The translations under genes and the position numbers were made by a program. The notes below the pieces were generated by a model. It was not told where the DNA came from, ran no database searches, and saw only the letters and a list, made by a program, of their open reading frames with translations. From Bifidobacterium biavatii DSM 23969 (GTDB lineage: Bacteria; Actinomycetota; Actinomycetes; Actinomycetales; Bifidobacteriaceae): a stretch of DNA of 64,000 nucleotides. This document shows, one piece after another, positions 1-8,696 of the stretch; positions within the stretch are counted from its first letter, which is position 1, and each line of letters opens with the position of its first letter. The stretch spans positions 186,001 through 250,000 of the forward strand of contig NZ_JGYN01000030.1 in assembly GCF_000741165.1 (NCBI RefSeq), written 5' to 3'.

Positions 1-435
1 CGCGTGCTCGTGCCGTACGACCATCCGACGATGGAGTACACGAAGAAGATCGGGTTCGAGCCGCACATCATCGAGGGCGGGTTCGACGGGTTCCTGATCG
101 TCAAGGCGCACGCCGGTTCGGGCACGATCATTCCGGGCACGAACAAGACCACGGGCGACGTGGCCGAAGAGGAGCAGGAGGCCGAGGCGGACGCCGACTG
201 GGCCGCGAAAGAGGCCGCGAACGGCGGTGCGGGCGGGGCCGGCCACGTTCATGATCACGACGATCACGGCGATCACGCGCACGGCCATCATCACGACCAC
301 GTCCACGCCGAGCCCGGCGTCGACGACGAGCATCCGTATGTGCTCAAGCCGGGCGAATACGAGTCGAACGGCGTGCTGCACCGCCCCGACGGCTCGCACA
401 GCCACGACGGCGGCCGCACCTGGCACACGCACTGA
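1..435 (+). CDS. ureE: Urease accessory protein UreE, C-terminal part (5' end outside window)
   Basis: UreE is the nickel metallochaperone that delivers Ni2+ to the UreD-F-G complex during urease maturation in the cytoplasm. Only the last 144 codons are in the window and the frame is open from base 1. The visible part holds the end of the metal-binding domain followed by an acidic and Ala/Glu-rich linker and a strongly His/Asp-rich stretch at about residues 80-102 (repeated HDHD, HGHHHDH motifs), then a Tyr/Gly-rich tail ending in THTH. A His-rich C-terminus is typical of nickel-storing UreE proteins. ureF, ureG and ureD follow on the same strand, which supports the assignment. The start and the N-terminal domain cannot be judged. 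Confidence 0.88.
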   Translation, partial: RVLVPYDHPTMEYTKKIGFEPHIIEGGFDGFLIVKAHAGSGTIIPGTNKTTGDVAEEEQEAEADADWAAKEAANGGAGGAGHVHDHDDHGDHAHGHHHDHVHAEPGVDDEHPYVLKPGEYESNGVLHRPDGSHSHDGGRTWHTH

Positions 436-483
436 CCGCGCCGGCAAGTCTCCAGGATCCCCGCGAACGCAATGCGATGGGTT

Positions 484-536
484 CTGACTACCCCTCAGTC
501 ACTGCGTGACAGCTCCCCTGACAAGGGGGAGCCAAG
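484..536 (+). repeat. Two-hairpin interspersed repeat, short form (copy 1)
   Basis: This sequence folds into two adjacent hairpins: a GTCACTGCGTGAC stem-loop and a GCTCCCC...GGGGAGC stem-loop, led by CTACCCCTCAG. Nearly the same sequence recurs at 1500-1551, and in reverse orientation at 14243-14298 and 26093-26144. It lies between ureE and ureF. Confidence 0.85.
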
Positions 537-571
537 CATTGAGTACACATCGAACACACGAAAGCCGTCAC

Positions 572-1303
572 ATGAACGTCAATGAAACCGAAGCGCGACG
601 CCTCGCCATGCTGCAGGTGTGCGACAGTGTGTTCCCCGTGGGAGCGTTCGCATTGTCGAACGGCATGGAGACGTTCGTGCAGCGCGATTTCCTGCGCCGC
701 GGCCCCGACTTCGAGCAGTACATGAAGAACTATCTCGAAGTCGCGCCGTATAAGGAGATCGGCCAGATGGTGATCGCCGGCCGGTACGCGACCGACGCGC
801 GCCTGTCGAGCCGCGGATTGACCGCCAAACTGGTTGAATTGGACGAGCTCGCGAGCGCGTTGCAGTCGGCGCGCGAGATCCGCGAGGGCAGCGAGCGCAT
901 GTGCACGCGACTGGTCAAGCTCGCGGATCAGATGGACGCCGGTTGCGGACAACGTTCGCCGTCGCTCGACCTGTACGCCGGGCTGATCCGCGACGGACGC
1001 TGCCGCGGCCTGCATTCGATCGCAATGGGACTGTACGCGGCCGACCATGCGCCGGACGTGCGCGACGCGGCGATCATGTACGGCTATTCTCTGCTCAGTG
1101 CGCTGACGATGTGCGCGGCGAAGGCGATTCCACTCAGCCAGTACGCGGGCCAGGTCGCGCTGCACGACTCGTTTCCGCGCCTCGTGCACGCGGTCGACGT
1201 CGCGATGACGCTCAAACCCGACGATCTCGGCATTTCCGGCGCCTACCTCGACATCGCCGCCATGCAGCACGAAACCCTGTATTCGAGGCTCTACATGAGC
1301 TGA
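572..1303 (+). CDS. ureF: Urease accessory protein UreF
   Basis: UreF works with UreD and UreG as the scaffold that loads nickel into apo-urease. The 243-residue protein is close to the usual UreF length and begins near the family's conserved N-terminal block (CDSVFPVGAFALSNGMETF), followed by an all-helical body with conserved EIREGSERMC and FPRLVHAVDVAM segments. The ATG at 572 is preferred because the longer frame from 506 runs through the interspersed repeat. No strong ribosome site precedes it, and the ATG at 608 just before LQVCDSVFP is an alternative. The gene lies between ureE and ureG; the 1304-1642 gap holds a second copy of the repeat. Confidence 0.9.
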   Translation: MNVNETEARRLAMLQVCDSVFPVGAFALSNGMETFVQRDFLRRGPDFEQYMKNYLEVAPYKEIGQMVIAGRYATDARLSSRGLTAKLVELDELASALQSAREIREGSERMCTRLVKLADQMDAGCGQRSPSLDLYAGLIRDGRCRGLHSIAMGLYAADHAPDVRDAAIMYGYSLLSALTMCAAKAIPLSQYAGQVALHDSFPRLVHAVDVAMTLKPDDLGISGAYLDIAAMQHETLYSRLYMS

Positions 1304-1499
1304 GTCACACGGAACCGAGGCGAAGGCCGGCGCATGCGATGCCCGACTCACCGTACGAAACGAGGCTGCGGCCGGCATGTGCGATGACCGACCGTATGAC
1401 TTGGCCGAGCGGCCCGGAGCGTGTCGGGCGTCGTACATGCCGACCGTCGCCGGACCCCGCACTTACGCAGCGGCCTTCAACCGTAGTAATGCGAAGGTT

Positions 1500-1551
1500 C
1501 TGACTACCCCTCAGTCACTGCGTGACAGCTCCCCTGACAAGGGGAGCCAAG
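1500..1551 (+). repeat. Two-hairpin interspersed repeat, short form (copy 2)
   Basis: This is an almost exact copy of the element at 484-536, in the same orientation, inside the ureF-ureG gap (1304-1642). The rest of that gap shows only a degenerate direct repeat around GCCGGC..ATGCGATG near 1326 and 1370 and the ureG ribosome site AAGGAGAA just before 1643. No small gene was recognised there. Confidence 0.85.
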
Positions 1552-1642
1552 AAAATAAAATGCAACGTTCAAACTCAACCAGTCCTTAACCAAACACTGC
1601 ACTCGCAACAATCCGCACCAACCAACAACCGAAGGAGAACAC

Positions 1643-2251
1643 ATGTCATACGTACGCATCGGCGTCGCCGGACCGGTCGGCTCGGGCAAGACCGCGCTCA
1701 TCGAGCGACTGACCCGCAAAATGGCCGACGAATACAGCATCTGCGTCGTCACCAACGACATCTACACCAAGGAGGACGCCGAGTTCCTCATCGAGCACAG
1801 CCGCCTGTCGCCCGACCGCATCGTCGGCGTGGAAACCGGCGGCTGCCCGCACACCGCCATCCGCGAGGACTGCTCGATGAATCTCGAAGCGTGCGAGGAG
1901 ATGGCCCGCACGCATCCGGACGTGCAGATCATGTTCGTCGAGTCGGGCGGCGACAACCTGTCCGCCACGTTCAGCCCGGATCTGGCCGATGCGACGATCT
2001 ACGTGATCGCCACCGACGAGGGCGACAAGATTCCACGCAAGGGCGGCCCGGGCGTCACGCGCTCCGATCTGCTGGTCATCAACAAGGCCGATCTGGCGCC
2101 GCTCGTGCACGCCGACCTTGACGTGATGGCACGTGATTCCAAGAAGATGCGCGGCGATCGTCCGTTCATCTTCACCGACCTGATGGGCGGCGCGGGCGTG
2201 GACGACGTGATCGCGTGGATCAAGAAGTCCGTCCTGTTCGAAGACATGTGA
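1643..2251 (+). CDS. ureG: Urease accessory GTPase UreG
   Basis: UreG is the SIMIBI-class GTPase that couples GTP hydrolysis to nickel transfer into urease. At 202 residues it has the standard length. It shows the P-loop GPVGSGKT (residues 10-17), the nickel-binding CPH motif in [10 protein letters not shown] (about residue 72), the VESGGDNL segment and the base-recognition NKAD motif (about residue 150). The ATG at 1643 follows AAGGAGAA at a good distance. It sits between ureF and ureD, as expected for the maturation set. Confidence 0.97.
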   Translation: MSYVRIGVAGPVGSGKTALIERLTRKMADEYSICVVTNDIYTKEDAEFLIEHSRLSPDRIVGVETGGCPHTAIREDCSMNLEACEEMARTHPDVQIMFVESGGDNLSATFSPDLADATIYVIATDEGDKIPRKGGPGVTRSDLLVINKADLAPLVHADLDVMARDSKKMRGDRPFIFTDLMGGAGVDDVIAWIKKSVLFEDM

Positions 2252-2389
2252 TCGAACGCGCGCGTGCAGTCAGCGTGCAGTCGGCGTGCAGTCACGCACG
2301 GCGGCCGCACGCGCGTTCCGCATCATCGCGCCGACGCGGCGCATCCGCATATTCCGCACATTCCGCACATTTTCCGCAGGAGTCGATTC

Positions 2390-3499
2390 ATGTCCAGCAG
2401 CACGTTCCGCCTATCCACCGCGTTCCGTCACGGGCGTACAAAAATCGACGACGTGTACTTCGAGGCGCCGTTCAAGCTGATGACGCCGTTCACGAACGGC
2501 CGTCATTCGGATTTCATCGTAATGCTCGCCTCGCCGGGTTTTTTGAAGGGCGACGAGGCGCATATCGAGCTTGATTTCGGTCCGGGCACGGATTCGACGA
2601 TCAAGACGCAGAGCTACGAGAAGGTGCTCGACACGGCCGACGGTTCGGCGTCGCGCACGATCGACCTGACCGTGCGAGGCGATGCGAAGGCCGTGTTTCT
2701 GCCGTTTCCGGTGATCCCGTTCCGCAACAGTTCGTTCGAGAATCGCACGACCGCTCATATTGCGGCCGAGTCGACGTTCGTGTACGCGGATGTGGTGACG
2801 TGCGGCCGCGTCGGCATGGACGAGCGTTGGGCGATGCGCCGGTTCGCGAACCGGCTGCGCGTGGTCGTCGACGAGCCGGTTGCGGTTGCGGCGGCACGGG
2901 ACGAGCAGTCGTCTGCCAGTACGGAGACGGACATGCTGAACACGGCGGCGACCGGTGCGGAAACGGCAGTCGCAGCCGCTCCCGCGCAGGTTGCGCCGAC
3001 CGTGGCGATTCCTGACGCGGGTGCCCACCGTCGTGGCCGACCGCCGAAGATTGAGCCGCGCACCCGGCTTGCGTTCGCGGACCGGATGCTGCTGGAGCCG
3101 GCCTCGTTCGACTACACGGAGATGGGCATGTGGCGGTCGTTCACGCATTGCGGCGTGCTGTACGCGCATGTGCCAGAGATTGATCCGGCGGCCGGGACGA
3201 CGGGAGACGCTATCGGCACGACTGAAACCGCTCCTAACCCCGGGACGACCGCGGCAGGCGCTGCGGCCGCCGCCGACATGTCCCCTGCCGCTGTCGCGGC
3301 GCGCGTCGAGCAGACGCGCATCGCCGCGGAGGACGCGCTGATCGATCGCATCCGCTCGTATGCGGATTCGATCGGGTTCGTCGGCGAGCTGGGCGTGAGC
3401 CGCGCGATCGACGGCGTGTGCCTGCGGGTGCTCACGAACCGCGGCGATGACGCGTTCGACCTTATCAAGGCCGTGGCCGACATCGTCACGAACGGCTGA
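2390..3499 (+). CDS. ureD: Urease accessory protein UreD/UreH
   Basis: UreD binds apo-urease and, with UreF and UreG, forms the channel through which nickel reaches the active site. The 369-residue product begins MSSSTFRLSTAFRHGRTKI and shows the family features LMTPFTNGRH, SQ/SYEKV-type strands and the FLPFPVIPFRNSSF segment. It carries two Ala/Thr/Pro-rich low-complexity inserts (about residues 165-215 and 265-310) that make it longer than the usual 270-300 residues. The ATG at 2390, preceded by GCAGGAG, is preferred over the upstream start at 2264, which lacks family similarity. It converges on ureC. Confidence 0.87.
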   Translation: MSSSTFRLSTAFRHGRTKIDDVYFEAPFKLMTPFTNGRHSDFIVMLASPGFLKGDEAHIELDFGPGTDSTIKTQSYEKVLDTADGSASRTIDLTVRGDAKAVFLPFPVIPFRNSSFENRTTAHIAAESTFVYADVVTCGRVGMDERWAMRRFANRLRVVVDEPVAVAAARDEQSSASTETDMLNTAATGAETAVAAAPAQVAPTVAIPDAGAHRRGRPPKIEPRTRLAFADRMLLEPASFDYTEMGMWRSFTHCGVLYAHVPEIDPAAGTTGDAIGTTETAPNPGTTAAGAAAAADMSPAAVAARVEQTRIAAEDALIDRIRSYADSIGFVGELGVSRAIDGVCLRVLTNRGDDAFDLIKAVADIVTNG

Positions 3500-3538
3500 T
3501 CTCTATTTTTAGCAACGCTGCCACTCCAGTTTGACTCC

Positions 3539-3742
3539 AGTTTGACGATTGAGAGGCTAATTTCACGTTTTGCGCAGGTCAGTTCGACGATCGAAAGGCT
3601 ACCCGACACCAGAAAGAGACGTGGAATCAGCGGCATATGATGCGATGACGCCGTTACGCAACGGATCATCGCATTGAGTTAGCCTCTCGATCGTCAAACC
3701 GACCTCAACAGAAACCGAAATCAGCCTCTGAATCGTCAAACT
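3539..3742. repeat. Nested palindromic element, family A (copy 1)
   Basis: Four 22-bp units are arranged as two forward copies followed by two inverted copies. The outer pair is 3539-3560 and 3721-3742 (20 of 22 bases complementary). The inner pair is 3582-3603 and 3678-3699 (19 of 22). Unit core: GACGATYGARAGGCT. Both forward-forward and inverted-inverted spacings are exactly 42 bp. The centre holds a further inverted repeat (ATGCGATGAC...ATCATCGCAT, about 3641-3675). It fills the gap between convergent ureD and ureC. Elements of the same geometry but different sequence lie at 13237-13414 and 40069-40254. Confidence 0.8.
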
Positions 3743-3840
3743 GCATTCCGCTCTGAGACACCAAGAGCCCTCTGAGCCGTTCCTAACCACACTGAAACGA
3801 TCCAAAACGTTCCCAGCCGCCAGAGCGGTCGGAATGCGGT

Positions 3841-5565
3841 TCAGAACAGGAAGTAGCGCTGAGTGAGCGGCAGCTCGTACGCCGGGTCGGAGTGGACGAG
3901 CTCGCCGTCGACCGTCACCTGGAAGGTTTCCGGGTTGACCTGGATGTCGGCGAGCACGTCGTTGAACTTAAGGTCCTTCTTGCCCACCGTGCGGCAGCCA
4001 TGCACCGGCAGCACCTGCCGTTGCAGGCCCAGCTTGCCCTTGATGTCGTCGTCGTAGGCGGCCTGCGAGACGAACGTGGCGCAGGACGAGCCGAGCGCGC
4101 GGCCGAGCGCACCAAACATGTCGCGGTAGTAAACCGGCTCCGGGGTCGGGATGGACGCGTTCGCGTCGCCCATACGGGCGTATGCGATCGAACCGCCCTT
4201 GATGACCATTTCCGGCTTCGCGCCGAACATGGCCGGCTGCCAGAGCACCAGGTCGGCCATCTTGCCGACCTCGACGGAGCCCACGTATTCGGCGATGCCG
4301 TGCGTGATGGCCGGGTTGATGGTGAACTTGGACACGTAGCGCTTGACGCGGAAGTTGTCGTTGCGATTGTTGTCATGCGCATCCTCGGGCAGCGGGCCGC
4401 GCTGGCGCTTCATCTTGTCGGCGGTCTGGATGGTGCGCGTGATGACCTCGCCCACGCGGCCCATCGCCTGCGAGTCGGAGCTCATCATCGAGATGATGCC
4501 CATGTCGTGCAGCACGTCCTCCGCGCCGATCGTCTCGGGGCGGATGCGCGAGTCGGCGAACGAGATGTCCTCGGGCACGTTGCGGTCGAGATGGTGGCAG
4601 ACCATCATCATGTCGAGGTGCTCGTCGATGGTGTTGCGCGTGTACGGCATGGTCGGGTTCGTGGAGCTCGGCAGCACGTTCGGGAAGCCGGCCGCGCGGA
4701 TGATGTCCGGCGCGTGGCCGCCACCTGCGCCTTCCGTGTGGTACGTGTGGATCGCGCGCCCCTTGAACGCGGCGATGGTGTCCTCCACGCAGCCGCCCTC
4801 GTTGAGGGTGTCGGTGTGGATGGCGACCTGCACGTCCATGTCGTCGGCCACGCCGAGGCAGGTGTCGATCACGGCCGGCGTGGAACCCCAGTCCTCGTGG
4901 ATTTTCAGGCCCGCCGCGCCCGCGCGGATCTGCTCGCGTAGCGGTTCGGGGCTTGAATCATTGCCCTTGCCGAGATACGCGATGTTGACGGGCAGCGCTT
5001 CGGCCGCTTCGATCATCCGCGCCAGATGGAACGCGCCCGGATTGCAGGTGGTCGCGTTGGTGCCGTCGGCCGGGCCGGTGCCGCCGCCGACCATAGTGGT
5101 GACGCCGCCGGCGAGCGCGGTGCGCACCTGCTGCGGGGAGATGAAGTGGATGTGCGTGTCGAGTCCGCCCGCGGTGACGATGAGGCCTTCGCCGGCGATC
5201 GCCTCGGTGCCGGAGCCGACGGCGAGGCCGGGGGTGACGCCGTTCATGGTCTGCGGGTTGCCGGCCTTGCCTATGGCGCTGATCTTGCCGTTTTTGATGC
5301 CGATGTCGGCCTTGTAGATGCCGGTCCAGTCGACGATGAGCGCGTTGGTGATGACAGTGTCGGGCGATTCCGCGTCGAGCTGCACGGAGCTTTGGCCCAT
5401 GCCGTCGCGGAACGATTTGCCGCCGCCGAATTTGAGTTCGTCGCCGTAATGCGTGCAGTCGCGTTCGACTTCGATGATGAGGTTCGTGTCGCCGAGGAGC
5501 ACGCGGTCGCCGGTTGTCGGGCCGAACATGCCCGCGTAGTCCTTGCGTGTGATGGTCTTGCTCAT
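3841..5565 (-). CDS. ureC: Urease subunit alpha (catalytic)
   Basis: UreC carries the dinuclear nickel site that hydrolyses urea to ammonia and carbamate. At 574 residues it has the normal length. Visible signatures are the N-terminal [18 protein letters not shown], the DTHIHFI metal-binding HxH (about residue 137), the carbamylated lysine in GLKIHEDWG (about 220), the HTDTLNEGG block, the active-site flap CHHLD (about 323) and [12 protein letters not shown]. The start codon follows GGAACG-type sequence 27 bp after ureAB, so the two are co-transcribed on the minus strand. It converges on ureD rather than sharing an operon with the accessory genes. Confidence 0.98.
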   Translation of the reverse strand: MSKTITRKDYAGMFGPTTGDRVLLGDTNLIIEVERDCTHYGDELKFGGGKSFRDGMGQSSVQLDAESPDTVITNALIVDWTGIYKADIGIKNGKISAIGKAGNPQTMNGVTPGLAVGSGTEAIAGEGLIVTAGGLDTHIHFISPQQVRTALAGGVTTMVGGGTGPADGTNATTCNPGAFHLARMIEAAEALPVNIAYLGKGNDSSPEPLREQIRAGAAGLKIHEDWGSTPAVIDTCLGVADDMDVQVAIHTDTLNEGGCVEDTIAAFKGRAIHTYHTEGAGGGHAPDIIRAAGFPNVLPSSTNPTMPYTRNTIDEHLDMMMVCHHLDRNVPEDISFADSRIRPETIGAEDVLHDMGIISMMSSDSQAMGRVGEVITRTIQTADKMKRQRGPLPEDAHDNNRNDNFRVKRYVSKFTINPAITHGIAEYVGSVEVGKMADLVLWQPAMFGAKPEMVIKGGSIAYARMGDANASIPTPEPVYYRDMFGALGRALGSSCATFVSQAAYDDDIKGKLGLQRQVLPVHGCRTVGKKDLKFNDVLADIQVNPETFQVTVDGELVHSDPAYELPLTQRYFLF

Positions 5566-5592
5566 GATCGTTCCTTACTCGCTCCCCCGATG

Positions 5593-6273
5593 TCAGATGC
5601 CTAGGAATCCCTGTTCGTGCGCCTTGGCGAACGCGGCCTCGCGCACCTGCGGGTCGTCGAGCTGGCCTTCGACGAGCGCGCTGAAGCCGTGGATTTCGCG
5701 CGTGCCGCCGATGTCGATGAGCCGCACGCGATGTGCCTCGCCCGGCTCGAATCGCACGGCCGTGCCAGCGGGGATGTCAAGCCGCTTGCCGTAGGCGGCC
5801 TTGCGGTCGAACTTGAGATACTTGTTGACTTCGAAGAAGTGGAAGTGCGAGCCGATCTGGATGGGCCGGTCGGCGGTGTTGACCACGTCGAGTTCGATCG
5901 CGTCCTTGCCGTCGTTGATGGTCAGGTCGCCGTCGGCGAACAGGTATTCGCCGGGCACGAGCCGTTCGGTCGATTCGATCGGATTGTGGATGGACACGAG
6001 TTTGGTGCCGTCGGGGAACGTCGCTTCGACTTCGACCACGTCGAGCATTTCGGCCACGCCGTCCATCACGTCTTCGGGCTTGAGCAATGTGCGCCCGTAC
6101 TGCATGAGTTCGGCCACGGTGGCGCCTTCGCGCGCGCGTTCCACGCATTCGGAGGAGATCAGCGCGATCGCCTCCACGTAGTTGAGCTTCACGCCCCGCG
6201 ACTTGCGGTCCTTGGCGAGCTGCCCCGCCAAATACAGCATGAGTTTGTCGGTTTCCCGCGGTGTCAGTCTCAT
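5593..6273 (-). CDS. ureAB: Fused urease subunit gamma/beta (UreAB)
   Basis: This 226-residue protein joins the two small structural urease subunits. Residues 1-100 match UreA ([21 protein letters not shown], the [11 protein letters not shown] block, [11 protein letters not shown]). Residues about 110-226 match UreB ([21 protein letters not shown], the [38 protein letters not shown] signature region). Start 6273 is chosen because canonical UreA begins at MRLTP; the 17 codons upstream lack family similarity. Fusion of gamma and beta is known in other bacteria. It is the first gene of the ureAB-ureC unit, so the promoter should lie in 6274-6628. Confidence 0.95.
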   Translation of the reverse strand: MRLTPRETDKLMLYLAGQLAKDRKSRGVKLNYVEAIALISSECVERAREGATVAELMQYGRTLLKPEDVMDGVAEMLDVVEVEATFPDGTKLVSIHNPIESTERLVPGEYLFADGDLTINDGKDAIELDVVNTADRPIQIGSHFHFFEVNKYLKFDRKAAYGKRLDIPAGTAVRFEPGEAHRVRLIDIGGTREIHGFSALVEGQLDDPQVREAAFAKAHEQGFLGI

Positions 6274-6628
6274 CAGGCCCCCATCGTCGTCGTCAGTTCC
6301 GGCGATTGCGTTCGACGTGCGCACAGGTCACGTGCACATCGCGCGCGTCGCGGCACCCGTGGCGCGCGCAACGCACGGCGGACGCGACGCACGCGACGCA
6401 CGCGGCGACGCACGTCCGCACAATCGCAAAATCGTCGCAATTCTACGGCCGCAATACAAACGGCATGTTTCCGGCTTTGCGACCATCGTTGATTTCCGTC
6501 CGAATGCCGAACGTTCTGTCCGCGGACGCCCGCCGCGCATGCCCGTCGCCGCCCGTTTCGCGTATCCCGACGTTTCCGCCGCACGGTCCGCTCCCCCCAG
6601 GCGCCCCCCCCTGCTATGTTGACGTCCC
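6274..6628. other. Divergent intergenic region upstream of ureAB and the MFS gene
   Basis: This gap must hold the promoters of ureAB (-) and the MFS gene (+). A degenerate GACGCAC tandem stretch lies at about 6370-6415. I saw no convincing -10/-35 pair, operator palindrome or small gene. Confidence 0.4.
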
Positions 6629-7876
6629 ATGAGCAAGTTGGGACGGATCAGCCAGCTGAGTCTGGCGTTGCGCTGGGCGCTGGTGGGCATGACCATGTCG
6701 ATGCTGAGCAACGCGGTGTTCGAGGGTTCGGTGATCCCGTCGATTCTGGTGGTCGGGCTGCCGGCGTGGGTGGTGGCGTTCCGCCGCACGTTCGGCCTGG
6801 CGGTGGATTTCGCATCGCCGGCGGCCGCGTGGATCGTGCAACGGTTCGGTTCGTTCCGCTCGCTGGCCAGCGCCGAGGGCGTTGAGGGCGTGTTGTGTCT
6901 GACGGTCGCGCTCGTGCCCGGCGGTTGGGAGTATTGGAAGTGGCTGCTACTCGCGCTGTCGTGCCTGCTGCTGATGACCGGTCAGGTGATAGACGTCGCG
7001 TCCGAAGTGTTTGAGGTCGACGCCGCGGAGGGCGACGACGGCATGCTCGTGCAATACAGCGGCTATGTGAGCGTGATTTCGAGCGTTGCCGGCACGCTGC
7101 TCGGTCAGGTCGCCGGTTCGGCGATCGCCAACGCGTCGGTCAAGGCGATGCTGTTCACATCGGCCTTGTTGTCGTTCGGCTGCGCGCTCACGCGATTCCG
7201 CACACGTGATCTTATGCCCGGCGTAACGATGAACACGGCGGACGCCGCCGAGCAAACCGCAACGGATGCGACGACCGATGCTCCGTTCCGCGACGATACG
7301 GCCTCCGATCATGAGCCGGCTGACCGCACGGACGCGGACCGTACGACCAGAGTCCGTCTGCTGGCGGCGTCCGCGCTGATGGCGCTGGTGCCGGCGCTGT
7401 GGATGAGCTATACGATGCTTGGTCTTGGCAAGGAGTATGGCGGCGCTGCACTGACCGTGCTGTACGCGTGCAGCGGCGTGGGCGCGATCATCGGATCGTT
7501 CGCGTACATGCGCTGGTCGGCGAAGCTGGGCATGCGCCGCATCGGCATGATCGGCGTCGCGCTGATGGCCGTGGCGCTCGTGTTCGTGGCGATTCCGACG
7601 TTGCCGACCGCGTGCGTCGGCTGGTTGCTGGACCAGTTGGGCTATGGCTTGCTCGCGCAGGCCGTGGTCATGTCCCGCATGTTGCAGTTGCGCGGGAGCG
7701 ATCTCGCTCGTTTCAGCGGCCGCGCGCGCTTCGCCTATGCGATCGGCAGCGCCGCCGGCACGTGGGCTGGCTGGGCGATGTCTGCCGACTGGCGTCTGCT
7801 TGCGCCCCTTGCGTTGATGCTGTGCGTTGGTTTCCTCCCCCTGTTTCGGGCCATGCCGACGTCGGACCGCAGGTAA
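6629..7876 (+). CDS. MFS-type multi-spanning membrane protein, substrate unknown
   Basis: A 415-residue protein with about ten to twelve hydrophobic helices in two halves, split by a charged Thr/Asp-rich cytoplasmic loop at about residues 195-235. The overall pattern fits a major facilitator superfamily permease, but the N-terminal half lacks a clear canonical GxxxD(R/K)xGRR loop and I cannot name a substrate. It is read divergently from ureAB and converges on a small hypothetical gene 68 bp away. A link to urea, nickel or ammonia transport is only suggested by position and is not supported by a motif. Confidence 0.7.
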   Translation: MSKLGRISQLSLALRWALVGMTMSMLSNAVFEGSVIPSILVVGLPAWVVAFRRTFGLAVDFASPAAAWIVQRFGSFRSLASAEGVEGVLCLTVALVPGGWEYWKWLLLALSCLLLMTGQVIDVASEVFEVDAAEGDDGMLVQYSGYVSVISSVAGTLLGQVAGSAIANASVKAMLFTSALLSFGCALTRFRTRDLMPGVTMNTADAAEQTATDATTDAPFRDDTASDHEPADRTDADRTTRVRLLAASALMALVPALWMSYTMLGLGKEYGGAALTVLYACSGVGAIIGSFAYMRWSAKLGMRRIGMIGVALMAVALVFVAIPTLPTACVGWLLDQLGYGLLAQAVVMSRMLQLRGSDLARFSGRARFAYAIGSAAGTWAGWAMSADWRLLAPLALMLCVGFLPLFRAMPTSDRR

Positions 7877-7944
7877 CGGCCGGTCGCGGGCCGCTTCTTC
7901 GTTGCGCTGTTTCACGGCGAGACGGCAACGAAGGCAATGGATTG

Positions 7945-8373
7945 TCAGATGAGCGGGGCGCGGGAGTCGAGGGTGCAGACGATGCCGGTTTCGGTGCGCA
8001 CCCATTCGATGGCCTGCAGGGCGGCGATGTTCCACAGCGCGTGCGGGATGCCGCCGAGGTCGGGCTGGTCGGCCCAGAACGTCGCGTCGTCGGGGAACAC
8101 GGTGACGACCGTGCCTTCTTCGGCCGGCGTGATGATGCGGTAGAGCCGGCGGGCCAGCGTGGCGACGAATTCGTTGGCCGCGCCGAGCGTGTCGATGATG
8201 TGCTGGTCGGCGGTGGCCGGCGGGCCGACGATCTCCCATGATTCGACGTCGGAGGCGTCCCACTGGGCCGATTCGCCGTCGACCTTGCGTTCCAGCGTGA
8301 CGAACAGGCGCGCGAATTCGCCGGACGTCAGTCCGGTCACCCGCCTGCGCGTGGCCAATTCGATCGGTGTCAT
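7945..8373 (-). CDS. Hypothetical protein, 142 residues
   Basis: No family was recognised. The product is soluble, mixed alpha/beta, starts MTPIELATRRRVTGLTSGEFARLF and ends TGIVCTLDSRAPLI, with no signal peptide, membrane span or metal motif. The start at 8373 is chosen because GGGGAGG sits six bases upstream; the longer frame up to 8523 has Cys/Arg-rich content typical of non-coding sequence. Coding is supported by the ribosome site and a frame-consistent GC pattern. The 8374-8599 stretch upstream shows no other feature. Confidence 0.65.
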   Translation of the reverse strand: MTPIELATRRRVTGLTSGEFARLFVTLERKVDGESAQWDASDVESWEIVGPPATADQHIIDTLGAANEFVATLARRLYRIITPAEEGTVVTVFPDDATFWADQPDLGGIPHALWNIAALQAIEWVRTETGIVCTLDSRAPLI

Positions 8374-8599
8374 CCCAACCTCCCCATCCTTGGTATGTTG
8401 CCGATTCCAGCATACGCAGCACGGATGCCGACGGCACGGTAAGCGGCTCTTTGTACGGTGGCACGTATATGCCGACACCGGCGGTTGCCTAGATTTGATA
8501 TACCGTGCATACCCACGAGACACTCGTCAGGCATGTCCCAGTCCATGCCACTCTACAAGGCCGGCATCGTGCGACGAACGAATGTGCCCTGAAACACAG

Positions 8600-8656
8600 A
8601 AAAACGACGAATGGGCGCGGCGATCGCACAGGCGATGCCGCGCCGGAATTCGTTTG
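8600..8656 (-). terminator. Rho-independent terminator after the family 5 binding-protein gene
   Basis: Read on the minus strand, a GC stem (GGCGCGGC.ATCGC arms around a four-base loop) lies inside a longer AAACGA/TCGTTT stem and is followed by a T-run (CGTTTTTCT). It starts 40 bp past the stop at 8697. Confidence 0.7.
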
Positions 8657-8696
8657 CTCTCGGGTTCATGCGACCCGCGTGGCAACGCCGATTGCT

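Noticed and set aside
506..571. Upstream extension of ureF through the interspersed repeat
   Set aside because: The extra residues come from the repeat and lack UreF similarity; the same extension appears in another frame before ureG at copy 2.
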